The notes: generated by a model from the letters alone, not told the origin. A stretch of 64,000 nt of DNA from Yimella lutea (GCF_006715095.1 NZ_VFMO01000001.1:868001-932000); one strand, 5' to 3'. Counted from the stretch's first letter, positions 1-8,588 are shown. A program made the numbers and translations.

Positions 1-744
1 GCTGACGTCGGCTCGACGGTCGTCTCCGGCAGTCTGCCGGCGGCGATCGCGTTGGCCCTGCTCGCGGGCGTCGTCTCATTCGCCTCGCCGTGCGTGTTAC
101 CGCTCGTGCCTGGCTTCCTCGCCTACGTCACCGGCCTCACCGACGAACAACGAAGGACCCGCCTGGTCACCGGCGCGTTGTTGTTCGTGCTCGGTTTCGG
201 CGCCGTACTCGTGTCGGTTGCGGTGGCGCTCGGATTCGCCCTGGAGGCAACGCAATTGCACCGTGCCGCGATCACCCGGGTCGCCGGCGTCGTGGTCATC
301 CTGCTGGCGCTCGTCTACCTCGGTTTCATCGGGCAACGCGGCTTGCCGGTGCACTGGCGGCCGACCGCGGGGCTGGCCGGAGCACCCCTGCTCGGCGTCG
401 CGTTCGGGCTAGGGATGACCCCGTGCATCGGCCCGGTCTACGGGGCGATCCTGACCGTCAACGCGCCGCTGGCAGGCGACGGCGGCATCGTCGGACGCGG
501 CGTCGTGCTCGCGATCTGTTACGCGATCGGGCTCGGGATCCCGTTCGTACTCATCGCCGCCGGGTGGGCGCGGGCCGAGCGTGCCTCGCGCTGGTTGCGT
601 GATCACCACCGTCCGATCCAGTGGGTCGGTGGCGGGCTGATGCTGTTGGTCGGAGTCCTGATGGTCCTCGGAGTTTGGGAGCAGTTCATTGTCTGGATGC
701 AGACGAACCTTGTCGGCGTCGACGGATTCCGGACGGTGATCTGA
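1..744 (+). CDS. ccdA: Cytochrome c biogenesis protein CcdA (5' end cut by window)
   Basis: CcdA is a polytopic membrane protein that carries reducing equivalents from cytoplasmic thioredoxin to periplasmic or extracytoplasmic partners, keeping apocytochrome c cysteines reduced. The visible 247 residues hold the family's two redox cysteine motifs, SPCVLPLVPGF near the start and TPCIGPVYGA near the middle, in hydrophobic segments about 120 residues apart. The frame is open to base 1, so the true start probably lies just upstream; the TTG at 52 would remove the normal N terminus. The stop overlaps the resB start (TGATG), so the genes are translationally coupled. A thioredoxin-like ResA gene would be expected upstream but is outside the window. 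Confidence 0.95.
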   Translation, partial: ADVGSTVVSGSLPAAIALALLAGVVSFASPCVLPLVPGFLAYVTGLTDEQRRTRLVTGALLFVLGFGAVLVSVAVALGFALEATQLHRAAITRVAGVVVILLALVYLGFIGQRGLPVHWRPTAGLAGAPLLGVAFGLGMTPCIGPVYGAILTVNAPLAGDGGIVGRGVVLAICYAIGLGIPFVLIAAGWARAERASRWLRDHHRPIQWVGGGLMLLVGVLMVLGVWEQFIVWMQTNLVGVDGFRTVI

Positions 745-2366
745 TGGGTACGAGCACGCGGACCGCACAACCCAAACTCGGTCTCGTCGGCACCCTGCGC
801 TGGTTATGGCGCCAGCTGACCTCGATGCGCACGGCGCTGTTCCTGCTGTTGATGCTGTCGGTGGCGGCGGTGCCGGGCTCGATCTTCCCGCAGCGCTCGA
901 TCAACGCCCAGCGGGTGACCGAGTACCTCGACCAGCACAAGACCACCGGGCCCTGGCTCGACCGGTTCGGCTTCTTCGACGTCTTCTCCAGCCCCTGGTT
1001 CGCGGCCATCTACATCCTGCTGGTGATCTCGCTGCTCGGCTGTGTCATCCCGCGGATGCGCATCCACTACAACTCGCTGCGCTCACCCATTCCGCAGGTG
1101 CCCGCGCGTCTGGGACGCCTGCAGGCGAGCGCCGACGAAAGGGTTGCGGGTGACCCTGCGAAGATCATCGCCACCGCGCGAGAAGTGTTGGGGCGCAAGC
1201 ACTATCGCCTGAGGGAAGACTCCGGCGACGACGCCCGCACCCAGGACACCCACGAACTCGCGGCAGAGGGCGGCCGGATGCGCGAGACCGGCAACCTGCT
1301 GTTCCACCTGTCGCTGGTGATCGTCATCGTGGCGGTCGCGATGGGTTCGCTGCTCGGTTGGCGCGGCGATGTCATCGTGCCGGAGAAGAGCGAGTTCTCC
1401 TCGACCATGACCCGTTACGACACGATCGACCCGGGCCCGTGGGTCGACCTGGAGAAGCTGACCCCGTGGTCGCTGACTATGGACAAACTCGATGTCGCGT
1501 TCGAGGAGAACGTGCCGCAGGACTCCCCGCAGTTCGGGCAGCCGCGCAGCTTCATCGCGTCCGTCACCACCCAGGACGGCGAAGGCGGGTCGCCGCAGAA
1601 GTCGCAGATCTCGGTCAACCATCCGCTCAGCATCGGCGGTTCGGACGTCTTCCTGCTCGGCAACGGGTACGCACCGAAGGTCGTCGTGCGAGACGCCCGA
1701 GGCAACGTCCTGTACGAGGACGCCACGCCGTTCCTGCCGCAGGACAACAACTACCGCTCGGTGGGCGCCATCAAGGTGACCGGTTCCGCGCCCAAGCAGC
1801 TGGGTTTCTTCGGGCTCTTCCTCCCGTCGGTCGACTTCGACGACAAGCAGGGCCCGTACTCCACCTTCCCCGACCTGCGAAAGCCCGCGCTCGTCCTTGG
1901 TCTCTACGAGGGCAATCTCTTCCCGGGCGGACGCCCGCAGTCGGTCTTCTCGCTCGACACCCGCGAGATGACCCAGGTGAAGGCGCAGAACGGTGAGCCG
2001 CTGCGGATGATGATCCGCCCCGGTGAGACCATCCAGCTGCCCGGCGGCCGCGGTTCGATCACCCTGGAATCGGTGCCGCGCTGGGCCGGACTGTCGGTGC
2101 GCTCCGATCCCGGCAAGCTGCCGGCGCTGATCGGCGCCACCTTGGGCCTCATCGGCCTGGTCATGTCGATGGTGCTTCGCCGTCGCCGCATCTTCGTGCG
2201 GGTCACCCCGGACGGCGAGGGCACCAACCGCGTCCAGGTCGGTGCCCTGGCCAAGGGTGACGACCCACGCCTGCAGCTCGCGGTCGACGAGCTGATGCAG
2301 ACGCTTCGAAGTGGCTCCACGGACGCCACGTACCCTGAACAGGTGAAGAAAGCAGGTGCACGATGA
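744..2366 (+). CDS. resB: Cytochrome c biogenesis protein ResB (Ccs1)
   Basis: ResB is half of the System II haem delivery and ligation complex, working with CcsB/ResC at the outer face of the membrane. The 540-residue product has the family layout: an N-terminal pair of membrane helices (after LTSMRTALFLLLMLSV), a third helix around LLFHLSLVIVIVAVAMGS, a long extracytoplasmic domain, and a final helix near the C terminus (LIGATLGLIGLVMSMVL). The ATG at 744 was chosen because it overlaps the ccdA stop; the frame opens further upstream, but that part overlaps ccdA and is not ResB-like. The stop overlaps the ccsB start (ATGA). Confidence 0.95.
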   Translation: MGTSTRTAQPKLGLVGTLRWLWRQLTSMRTALFLLLMLSVAAVPGSIFPQRSINAQRVTEYLDQHKTTGPWLDRFGFFDVFSSPWFAAIYILLVISLLGCVIPRMRIHYNSLRSPIPQVPARLGRLQASADERVAGDPAKIIATAREVLGRKHYRLREDSGDDARTQDTHELAAEGGRMRETGNLLFHLSLVIVIVAVAMGSLLGWRGDVIVPEKSEFSSTMTRYDTIDPGPWVDLEKLTPWSLTMDKLDVAFEENVPQDSPQFGQPRSFIASVTTQDGEGGSPQKSQISVNHPLSIGGSDVFLLGNGYAPKVVVRDARGNVLYEDATPFLPQDNNYRSVGAIKVTGSAPKQLGFFGLFLPSVDFDDKQGPYSTFPDLRKPALVLGLYEGNLFPGGRPQSVFSLDTREMTQVKAQNGEPLRMMIRPGETIQLPGGRGSITLESVPRWAGLSVRSDPGKLPALIGATLGLIGLVMSMVLRRRRIFVRVTPDGEGTNRVQVGALAKGDDPRLQLAVDELMQTLRSGSTDATYPEQVKKAGAR

Positions 2367-3349
2367 TCACGTCCTTCGTAGCGAGCGAGGTGAACGAGTC
2401 CCTCGCTGAGATCGGCGTCGACCTGCTGTGGTCGTCCGCGCTGGTGCTGACCCTCGCGATGCTCGCCTTCACCCTCGACCTCGCCGGGCACCCCGGACGC
2501 GTCGCCCGGGCGCAGGCCCGTCGCACGGCGCGCACCCACGAGCAGATCGAGGAGGCCGGCGACACCGCCGTCCTGACCGAGGTCGACACGCCTGGCGCGC
2601 CTGAGAAGCGCCAGTGGGGCGGCATCGGCATCTCGCTGGCCTGGCTCGGCACGTTGCTGCTCATCGGCTCCGTCGCCGCACGTGCGTTCTCGGTGCACCG
2701 TCCGCCGCTGGGCAACATGTACGAGTTCGCGATCGTCGGCTCGGCATTCGTGATGCTCTGCTACCTGCTGTGGGCGCTGCGCCACGACGTCCGTTGGCTC
2801 GGCGCGTTCGTCACCGGCACCGTCGTGCTGTTCGAGATGCTCGCCGCGATGGTGTTCTTCACCGAGGCCAGCCAGTTGATGCCGTCGCTGCGCAGCTACT
2901 GGCTCTCGATCCACGTCTCCGTGGCGACCCTGTCCGTCGCGCTGTTCACCGTCGCGTTCGTGCTGCACGCGCTGTGGTTCATGCAGTCCTGGCGTGAACG
3001 TCAGCCGGGCAAACTGGCCTTCATGGACGCCGTCCCCGGCAAGGACACGCTCGACCGCCTGGCGTACGGCGTCCTGATCATCGCCTTCCCGCTGTGGACG
3101 TTCACCCTCATCGCAGGTGCGATCTGGGCGCAGGAGGCCTGGGGCCGCTACTGGGCCTGGGACCCCAAGGAGGTCTGGACGCTGGTCATCTGGGTGCTCT
3201 ACGCCGCCTACCTGCACGCCCGCATGACCGCCGGTTGGAGCGGCCGCAAGTCGATCTACGTCGCGCTCGCCGGGTTCGCCTGCGTGCTGATCAACTACGG
3301 CATCGTCAACGTGTTCTTCGTCGGTCAGCACTCGTACTCGGGTATGTGA
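2363..3349 (+). CDS. ccsB: Cytochrome c biogenesis protein CcsB (ResC/CcsA)
   Basis: This is the haem-handling subunit of the System II cytochrome c synthase. It has 328 residues and about eight hydrophobic segments, and carries the tryptophan-rich haem-binding WWD-type signature WGRYWAWDPKEVW about two thirds along. Histidines flanking that region (SIHVSVATLS upstream, GQHSYSGM at the C terminus) fit the known external haem ligands. It overlaps resB by the ATGA coupling and overlaps the next gene the same way. Function is firmly established for the family; the N-terminal soluble insert (about residues 50-85) is typical of actinobacterial members. Confidence 0.95.
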   Translation: MITSFVASEVNESLAEIGVDLLWSSALVLTLAMLAFTLDLAGHPGRVARAQARRTARTHEQIEEAGDTAVLTEVDTPGAPEKRQWGGIGISLAWLGTLLLIGSVAARAFSVHRPPLGNMYEFAIVGSAFVMLCYLLWALRHDVRWLGAFVTGTVVLFEMLAAMVFFTEASQLMPSLRSYWLSIHVSVATLSVALFTVAFVLHALWFMQSWRERQPGKLAFMDAVPGKDTLDRLAYGVLIIAFPLWTFTLIAGAIWAQEAWGRYWAWDPKEVWTLVIWVLYAAYLHARMTAGWSGRKSIYVALAGFACVLINYGIVNVFFVGQHSYSGM

Positions 3350-3612
3350 TGGCGCGCTACACCGTCCTGCGCCTGCTGATCTTCTTCGGCGTCCTCTGCG
3401 CGCTCTGGCTCGCCCAGTTGCGCGGCTGGCCGCTGCTTCTGCTGTCGGCGGTGGTCTCCGCGATCATCTCGGTGTTCGTGTTGGCCGGCCCGCGCGAGCA
3501 GGTCGCCCAGAAACTCGAGGAGAAGGTCACCGAGCGCCGCGAGCGCACCGACGACCACCGTACGGCCGAGGACGAAGAGGACGAGGAATCGCAGGAGTAC
3601 ACCGACCGCTGA
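3349..3612 (+). CDS. DUF4229 small membrane protein
   Basis: A protein of 87 residues with two hydrophobic helices (TVLRLLIFFGVLCALWLA and PLLLLSAVVSAIISVFVL), followed by a charged, strongly acidic tail rich in E and D. This matches the actinobacterial DUF4229 family, whose function is unknown. Its start codon overlaps the ccsB stop (ATGTGATG context), so it is the last cistron of the cytochrome c maturation operon. Its position suggests a role in assembly or stability of the ResBC complex, but that is inference. Confidence 0.85.
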   Translation: MARYTVLRLLIFFGVLCALWLAQLRGWPLLLLSAVVSAIISVFVLAGPREQVAQKLEEKVTERRERTDDHRTAEDEEDEESQEYTDR

Positions 3613-3623
3613 GTGTCTCGGAC

Positions 3624-3656
3624 GCGAATGTGGCGCGAATGTGGCGCGAATGTCAT
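3624..3656 (+). repeat. Three tandem 11-bp units running into a terminator arm
   Basis: The unit GCGAATGTGGC occurs at 3624-3634 and 3635-3645, and a third, diverging copy begins at 3646 and forms the outer part of the terminator left arm. This looks like slippage duplication of the hairpin base. The right arm has no matching duplication. Confidence 0.8.
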
Positions 3657-3696
3657 GAAGGGTGAGGCGTCAGCGCCTCACCCTTCATGACATTCG
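3647..3696. terminator. Perfect 23-bp hairpin between convergent operons
   Basis: The arms 3647-3669 and 3674-3696 are perfect reverse complements (23 bp) around the 4-nt loop TCAG. It lies between the end of the cytochrome c operon (+) and the end of menA (-), so it probably terminates both. There is no long T tract, as is common in high-GC actinobacteria. Its outer stem, TGTCATGAAGG, is shared with the hairpin at 20026-20065. Confidence 0.9.
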
Positions 3697-3703
3697 GAGT
3701 GCG

Positions 3704-4591
3704 TCAGCCGAGGCGAAATGCGAGGTAGAGACCGAGACCGAGCGCGAGGCCGTAGGTGAGGCTGGTCAGTCCGGCACCGGCGAGCGCGGGGACGAGGTCG
3801 CGCCCCTTCTTGCCCGACAGCACCGTGCGGACCGGCAGGATCGCCGGCAGCAGACCCACGAACCCGAGCGCCGCGTACGGGTGGCCGATCGCGATGAGCA
3901 CCACGACGACGGCGGCGACGGCGTACATCGCCACGAACAGCGTCCGGGTGGCCTTGTCACCGATGCGGACGGCGAGCGTGCGCTTGCCCGAGACGGTGTC
4001 GCCGGGTATGTCGCGCAGGTTGTTGACCAGCAGGATCGCGACGGCGAGCGCACCTACTCCGATCGCCCCGGCGATGGAGGCGAGGTTGAGTTCTTTGGCC
4101 TGCGTGTAGGTCGTGCCGAGCGTCGCGACGAGCCCGAAGAAGATGAAGACGAACAGTTCGCCCAGACCCATGTAGCCGTAGGGCTTGTCTCCGCCGGTGT
4201 ACTTCCACGCCGCCCAGATCGACGCGACACCCCCGAGCAACAGCCACCAGGTGCTCGACAGGGTGATCAGCGCGAACCCGCAGAACGCTGCCCAGAAGAA
4301 GGCGATGAACGCGGCCAGCTTCACGTTGGACGGGGTGGCGAGCCGTTGCCCGACCAGGCGGACGGGGCCGACGCGGTCCTCATCGGTGCCGCGGATGCCG
4401 TCGGAGTAGTCGTTGGCGTAGTTGACCCCGATCTGCAGCAAGGCCGCGACCAGCAGCGCGAGCAGCGCGTACCCGAGGTTCGCGCCGCGTGGCAGCAGGT
4501 AGGACGCACCGGTGCCGACGGCGACGGGCGCGACGGCGGCGGGCAGGGTGCGCGGGCGGGCGCCGGCGATCCACTGGTTCAGGGTTGCCAT
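3704..4591 (-). CDS. menA: 1,4-dihydroxy-2-naphthoate polyprenyltransferase MenA
   Basis: MenA attaches the polyprenyl tail to dihydroxynaphthoate, giving demethylmenaquinone; it is a UbiA-superfamily membrane enzyme. The 295-residue protein has about eight helices and both Asp-rich motifs: NYANDYSDGIRG near residue 58 and NNLRDIPGDTVSGKRT near residue 187. The ATG at 4591 was chosen because the homologous N terminus begins MATLNQWIAGARPRTLP and a GGAG lies upstream; an in-frame start at 4663 would overlap menE. It follows menE by 32 bp in the same orientation. Confidence 0.95.
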   Translation of the reverse strand: MATLNQWIAGARPRTLPAAVAPVAVGTGASYLLPRGANLGYALLALLVAALLQIGVNYANDYSDGIRGTDEDRVGPVRLVGQRLATPSNVKLAAFIAFFWAAFCGFALITLSSTWWLLLGGVASIWAAWKYTGGDKPYGYMGLGELFVFIFFGLVATLGTTYTQAKELNLASIAGAIGVGALAVAILLVNNLRDIPGDTVSGKRTLAVRIGDKATRTLFVAMYAVAAVVVVLIAIGHPYAALGFVGLLPAILPVRTVLSGKKGRDLVPALAGAGLTSLTYGLALGLGLYLAFRLG

Positions 4592-4623
4592 GGGCGGTGC
4601 GTGCTCCAGGAGGGCAGGCCGAA

Positions 4624-5754
4624 TCAGGGTTCGGCGACGGGAGGGGTCATCCAATCTTGCCACTGATCGGAGGTCCGCAGCGCCAGGCGGTCGGGCTTGC
4701 CGGGGCCGCGCAGGGGGAGTTTGTCGAGCACGAGCAGGCGTCGGGGGAGGGCATACGGGGGCAGGTCCGCGGCGAGGGTTTCACGGATACCGGCGAGCGT
4801 GATCGGCGAACGGGCGACCACGGCCGCGCTGACGACCTGCCCCCATTCGGGGTGGTCGGTGCCGAGCACGACGGTTTCGCGGACCTGTGGAAGGTGGGAC
4901 AACGCGTCCTCGACGAGGCGCGGTGCGACCTTCATACCTCCGGTGTTGATGAGGTCGTCGGCGCGTCCGAGCACCTGCAGGCGGCCGTCGGCGAACCGGC
5001 CGAGGTCCCCGGTGCGGAAACCACCCTCGGTGTCGAAGACCTCGGTCGTGAGTTCGGGTTCACCCAAGTAGCCGAGGGCAACGGTGTTGCCGCGCAGGGT
5101 GATTCGGTCGTCGTTCAGTTCGACAGTGGTGCCCTCGAGCGGAACTCCGTCGTACACGCACCCACCGGCGGTCTCACTCATCCCGTACGTCGTGTGCACG
5201 CGGACGCCGGCATCAGCGGCTCGTTGCAGCAGCGCCGGTGCGCTCGCCGCGCCGCCGAGCAGGATCGCGTCGTAGGAGCGCAGTGCTGTCAGGGCATCGC
5301 TGTCCAGCAGCCGGACCAGTTGGGTCGGCACGAGCGAGGTGTATCGGCGCTCGCCGGTCAGTTCGGCTGTGGCGCGGACGAATTCGTCGGTACCGAACCT
5401 TCCGAGACCGACGGGTTCGGTGCCGGCCACGATCGAGCGGATCAGCACCTGGGTACCGGCGATGTGTTGCGGCGGCATCGGCAACAGCCATTGGCCAGGG
5501 CCGCCCAGCCGTTCGTGTGTCGCGGTCGCACTGGCGCGCAGGTTGCCGGCGGTGAGCATCGCTCGCTTGGGTCGTCCGGTGGAGCCGCTGGTCGAGACCA
5601 CGAGGGCGACCCCGGCCGGCACGTCGGTCTCCCCGGGTGCACCGGCGTCCGTCAGTGGCGCGATCGCGTCCCCGCCGTTCAACGCCTCGTGCAGCGCTCG
5701 CCGGTAGTTGCGCAAGTCGCGTGGATCGACGACGAACGGGAGGAGGCGGGTCAC
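4624..5754 (-). CDS. menE: o-Succinylbenzoate-CoA ligase MenE
   Basis: MenE activates o-succinylbenzoate to its CoA thioester with ATP (ANL adenylating superfamily). Seen in the 376 residues: the P-loop-like STSGSTGRPKRAML near residue 52, the TYGMSETAGG motif, the hinge region FRTGDLGRF, and a terminal GKPDRLALR segment with the usual catalytic-lysine neighbourhood. The protein is shorter than many ANL enzymes because the N-terminal lobe is compact, as in other actinobacterial MenE. The GTG start at 5754 is supported by a leaderless promoter box 6 nt upstream. It is divergent from the SDR gene. Confidence 0.93.
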   Translation of the reverse strand: MTRLLPFVVDPRDLRNYRRALHEALNGGDAIAPLTDAGAPGETDVPAGVALVVSTSGSTGRPKRAMLTAGNLRASATATHERLGGPGQWLLPMPPQHIAGTQVLIRSIVAGTEPVGLGRFGTDEFVRATAELTGERRYTSLVPTQLVRLLDSDALTALRSYDAILLGGAASAPALLQRAADAGVRVHTTYGMSETAGGCVYDGVPLEGTTVELNDDRITLRGNTVALGYLGEPELTTEVFDTEGGFRTGDLGRFADGRLQVLGRADDLINTGGMKVAPRLVEDALSHLPQVRETVVLGTDHPEWGQVVSAAVVARSPITLAGIRETLAADLPPYALPRRLLVLDKLPLRGPGKPDRLALRTSDQWQDWMTPPVAEP

Positions 5755-5760
5755 GGTCCG

Positions 5761-5797
5761 ACCCTACGACCCGCGTCCCGCCGCTTCTCCCTAGCCT
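5761..5797. promoter_or_regulatory. Divergent leaderless -10 boxes (menE and SDR gene)
   Basis: On the minus strand TAGGGT (5766-5761) lies 6 nt before the menE GTG. On the plus strand TAGCCT (5792-5797) lies 6 nt before the SDR ATG at 5804. Both spacings fit transcripts that start at the start codon. Confidence 0.6.
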
Positions 5798-5803
5798 GTG
5801 CCC

Positions 5804-6547
5804 ATGGCTGACAAGCGACTGGCAGTGGTGACCGGGGCGAGCAGCGGCATCGGACGGGCGACGGCCCGACGGCTCGCGGCGGACGGGTTCGAGGTGATCT
5901 GCGCGGCGCGCCGCACCGAGCGCATCGAGGAACTCGCGGCGCAGATCGGCGGCCGAGCCGTCACCTGTGACGTGACCGAGCCCGAGGACATCGAGCGATT
6001 GGCCGACGAGGTCGGCGACCGGCTCGACGTCCTCGTCGCCAACGCCGGCGGAGCGATCGGTACCGAGCATGTCGCCGACGCCAAGCTCGAGGAGTGGCGG
6101 GCGATGTACGACACCAACGTGATCGGCGTGGCTGCGTCCATCCAGGCCCTGTTGCCGGCTCTGAAGAACGCGCACGGCGCGATCATCACCATCGGCTCGG
6201 TGGCCGGGCTGGTCGCGTACGAGGGCGGCGCCGGCTACTGCGGTGTGAAGGCCGCCGTCCGCTCGCTGATGATGGCGCTGCGCCTGGAGCTGGTCGACCA
6301 GCCGGTGCGGGTCTGCGAGATCGATCCGGGCATGGTCAAGTCGGACGAGTTCTCGCTGGTCCGTTTCCACGGCGACGCGACGAAGGCCGAAGCGGTCTAC
6401 GACGGGGTCGAGGCACCGCTGTCGCAGGACGACATCGCCGACACCGTCGTATGGGTCGCATCCCTGCCCGAGCACGTGAACATCGACCAACTCGTGGTCC
6501 GCCCGCGGGCGCAGGCGGCTGCGCACAAGGTCCACCGCACCGGCTGA
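5804..6547 (+). CDS. SDR-family NAD(P)-dependent oxidoreductase
   Basis: A classical short-chain dehydrogenase of 247 residues. It shows the cofactor motif TGASSGIG near residue 11, the NAG motif (VANAGG), a catalytic Ser in ITIGSVAG, and a GYCGVKAAV segment where the YxxxK pair normally sits; here it reads Y-C-G-V-K, so Tyr and Lys are both present. It resembles the YdfG/serine 3-dehydrogenase-like group that oxidises hydroxy acids, but the substrate cannot be read from sequence. ATG 5804 was preferred over GTG 5798 because of the -10 box spacing. It is probably monocistronic or transcribed with the next gene. Confidence 0.85.
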   Translation: MADKRLAVVTGASSGIGRATARRLAADGFEVICAARRTERIEELAAQIGGRAVTCDVTEPEDIERLADEVGDRLDVLVANAGGAIGTEHVADAKLEEWRAMYDTNVIGVAASIQALLPALKNAHGAIITIGSVAGLVAYEGGAGYCGVKAAVRSLMMALRLELVDQPVRVCEIDPGMVKSDEFSLVRFHGDATKAEAVYDGVEAPLSQDDIADTVVWVASLPEHVNIDQLVVRPRAQAAAHKVHRTG

Positions 6548-6572
6548 TCCGGCCGACCGGCACAATGGCCGC

Positions 6573-7361
6573 GTGGACAACGACCAGTTGCTGGGCCTGT
6601 TGCAGGAAGTCGCCGCCGAGATCGTCACCCCTCGATTCAGATCCCTCGCCGCGCACGAGGTGATGGAGAAGAACCCGGGCGACCTGGTGACCGTCGCCGA
6701 CCGCGAGTCGGAACTGGCGATCGCCGCCCGCCTCACGGACGCCTACCCGGACGCGTTGATCGTCGGCGAGGAAGCCGTCGCGGCCGAGCCGTCGATCCTC
6801 AAGCGCACCCCGGACGCAGATCACTGGTTCACGGTCGACCCGATCGACGGCACGAAGAACTTCGTCAACGGTTCTCCCGATCACGCGTTGATGGTCGCCG
6901 AGATGCGCGGACGCGAGGTGGTGCGCGGGATCATCTGGCAGCCGGAATACCGGACGGCGTACGTCGCCGAGCGCGGGGTGGGAGCCTTCCGCAACGGCAT
7001 TCGACTGGAATCGGTGGAACGCGACCAGGAGACGCTTTCCGGACACACGTCCCGACGCTCGCTGCTGAACGAGCAGATCGGTGACCTGCCGCCGCTGAAG
7101 CTGTCGTGGGTCTGCTGCGGAGTCGACTACCCGCAGCTGGCGGCCGGTGACGCCGACTTCCTGCTGTACGGCGGCTCGATGCCCTGGGACCACGCGCCCG
7201 GCTCGCTTCTGCTGGCCGAGACCGGAGGAACCGTCGGGTATGCGGACGGTTCGCCCTACGACCCGACCTCTTTGCAGACCCCGCTCCTCGCGGCCGGCGA
7301 TCGCACCACCTTCGACCGGGTGCGCTGCGAGCTCGCCAGGCACTCGGCCGCGACAGCCTGA
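6573..7361 (+). CDS. Inositol-monophosphatase-family phosphatase
   Basis: A Mg2+-dependent phosphatase of 262 residues in the IMPase/FIG fold. The metal-site residues are visible: GEEAV at residues 65-69, the DPIDGTKNF motif at 89-97, and WDHAPGSLLLAE towards the C terminus. In actinobacteria such paralogues act on inositol phosphate, histidinol phosphate or related sugar phosphates; the substrate is not determined here. A CACAAT box (6561-6566) lies 6 nt before the GTG start. The 3' neighbour is a convergent relic. Confidence 0.88.
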   Translation: MDNDQLLGLLQEVAAEIVTPRFRSLAAHEVMEKNPGDLVTVADRESELAIAARLTDAYPDALIVGEEAVAAEPSILKRTPDADHWFTVDPIDGTKNFVNGSPDHALMVAEMRGREVVRGIIWQPEYRTAYVAERGVGAFRNGIRLESVERDQETLSGHTSRRSLLNEQIGDLPPLKLSWVCCGVDYPQLAAGDADFLLYGGSMPWDHAPGSLLLAETGGTVGYADGSPYDPTSLQTPLLAAGDRTTFDRVRCELARHSAATA

Positions 7362-7363
7362 CC

Positions 7364-7422
7364 GAAAGGCCGCAGAACGCGCGGGTCAACGCGCCCTTCT
7401 TACCGACTTTGGGGTTGCTCAG
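7364..7422. terminator. Degenerate hairpin element, family B copy 1
   Basis: The segment begins GAAAGGCCGCAGAA and ends with a pyrimidine-containing GGGTTGCTCA that includes the ancestral stop codon of the minus-strand relic. It aligns along its whole length with 32655-32714, where the two halves still form a good stem. Here the stem is degraded, but the position between convergent genes is the same. Confidence 0.55.
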
Positions 7423-7599
7423 CTTACGCTGAGGCCGGACGCTTTCAGCCAGTCAACCGGCGTCCGGACGTTCGGTGCGGAAGAAGACGAACGACTTTCC
7501 GCCCACCTGGTAGACGCGGCCGTCGGTGCAGGTCGTGTGCGGCATGCCGGCGGCAATCTCGTGGACGTCGGTGACCTTCGCCTTGCGTGAGCGAGCCAT
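7419..7599 (-). pseudogene. YjbR/MmcQ-like protein relic with internal deletion
   Basis: The start ATG (7599) overlaps the menC stop. The first 48 codons (MARSRKAKVTDVHEIAAG..., then VYQVGGKSFVFFRTERPDA) look like the N terminus of the roughly 110-120 residue YjbR/MmcQ DNA-binding-like family, then hit TGA at 7453. In the next frame the residues VDWLKASGLSVS follow directly and end at TGA 7419, which looks like that family's C terminus. The simplest reading is an internal deletion of about 60 codons that also shifted the frame. The family assignment is from memory of related proteins; the two-part structure is visible. Confidence 0.7.
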
Positions 7600-8588
7600 C
7601 AGCGGGGCAGATGCATGTAGGCGTCCTGGACGCGTCGCTTCCACCACTGGATGCGGTCGGGAGACGCCGCCCACCGGTCGAGCAGTTCCGGTTCCGGAGT
7701 GACTGTCCGGACGGAAAGCGAACCATCGTGCGGCACGACGGAATCGGTGACCACGTCTGCGTCGAACAGTTCGATCGTTCCCAGGCCGCACGCGAACGGC
7801 AGGTCCGGAAGCGCGGCTGCGAATGCGACTCCCGCCGACATGCCGACACTGCTCTCGAGCGCCGACGACACGACGACGGGCAGCTCGATCTGTTCGGCGA
7901 CCCGGAGGGCGTTCCGGACGCCACCGAGCGGAGCGACCTTGACGACCGCGACGTCAGCAGCGTCCAGTTCCTTGACCCGGAACGGATCCTCGGCCTTGCG
8001 GATCGACTCGTCCGCTGCGACCAGGACGTCGATCCCGTTGCGGGCCAATGCCACTCGCAGAGCGGCGAGGTCCTCGACCCGGGTGCAGGGCTGCTCCACG
8101 TACTCCAGGCCGTACGGGGCGAGCTGGGCGATCGCGTCCAGGGCGTCGTCCACCGTCCAGCCGCCGTTGGCATCGACCCGGATGCGGGCGTCCGGACCCA
8201 TCACCACGCGGGTCGCAGCGACGCGGGCCAGGTCGTCGGTCAGTGACTGACCGCGTTCGGCGACCTTGACCTTCGCGGTGCGGCACCCGTCGTACCGCGC
8301 CAGCACGTACTCCACCTCGTGGTCGGCGACGGCGGGAACGGTCGCGTTGACCGGTACCGAATCGCGTACCGCCTCAGGGAATCCGTGCCAGCCCGTCTCG
8401 ATCGCCGCAGCCAGCCACCTGGATGATTCCTCGGGGGCGTACTCCAGGAACGGACCGAACTCGCCCCACCCGGAAGGTCCGTCGAACAGCGCGACCTCAC
8501 GGTGGTCGACCCCGCGGAACCGTGTGTTGAGCGGGAGTGACACGACGTGCAGTGCCGCGATGAGGTCGTCGGGGCCCGGAAGGTTCAC
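7599..8588 (-). CDS. menC: o-Succinylbenzoate synthase MenC
   Basis: MenC, an enolase-superfamily enzyme, dehydrates SHCHC to o-succinylbenzoate. The 329-residue protein shows the short actinobacterial form: TAKVKVAE with the catalytic KxK around residue 100, metal ligands in RIRVDANGGW, EYVEQP and VAADES, and the second catalytic lysine in VVKVAPLGG. The GTG at 8588 (protein starting NLPGPDDLIAALH) fits the family N terminus; an upstream ATG at 8615 adds nine unlikely residues. It overlaps the downstream relic by ATGA. Confidence 0.92.
   Translation of the reverse strand: MNLPGPDDLIAALHVVSLPLNTRFRGVDHREVALFDGPSGWGEFGPFLEYAPEESSRWLAAAIETGWHGFPEAVRDSVPVNATVPAVADHEVEYVLARYDGCRTAKVKVAERGQSLTDDLARVAATRVVMGPDARIRVDANGGWTVDDALDAIAQLAPYGLEYVEQPCTRVEDLAALRVALARNGIDVLVAADESIRKAEDPFRVKELDAADVAVVKVAPLGGVRNALRVAEQIELPVVVSSALESSVGMSAGVAFAAALPDLPFACGLGTIELFDADVVTDSVVPHDGSLSVRTVTPEPELLDRWAASPDRIQWWKRRVQDAYMHLPR

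Noticed and set aside
3662..4666. 334-codon plus-strand open frame opposite menA
   Set aside because: Composition is Glu/Arg/Gly shadow sequence; menA on the other strand has all family motifs.
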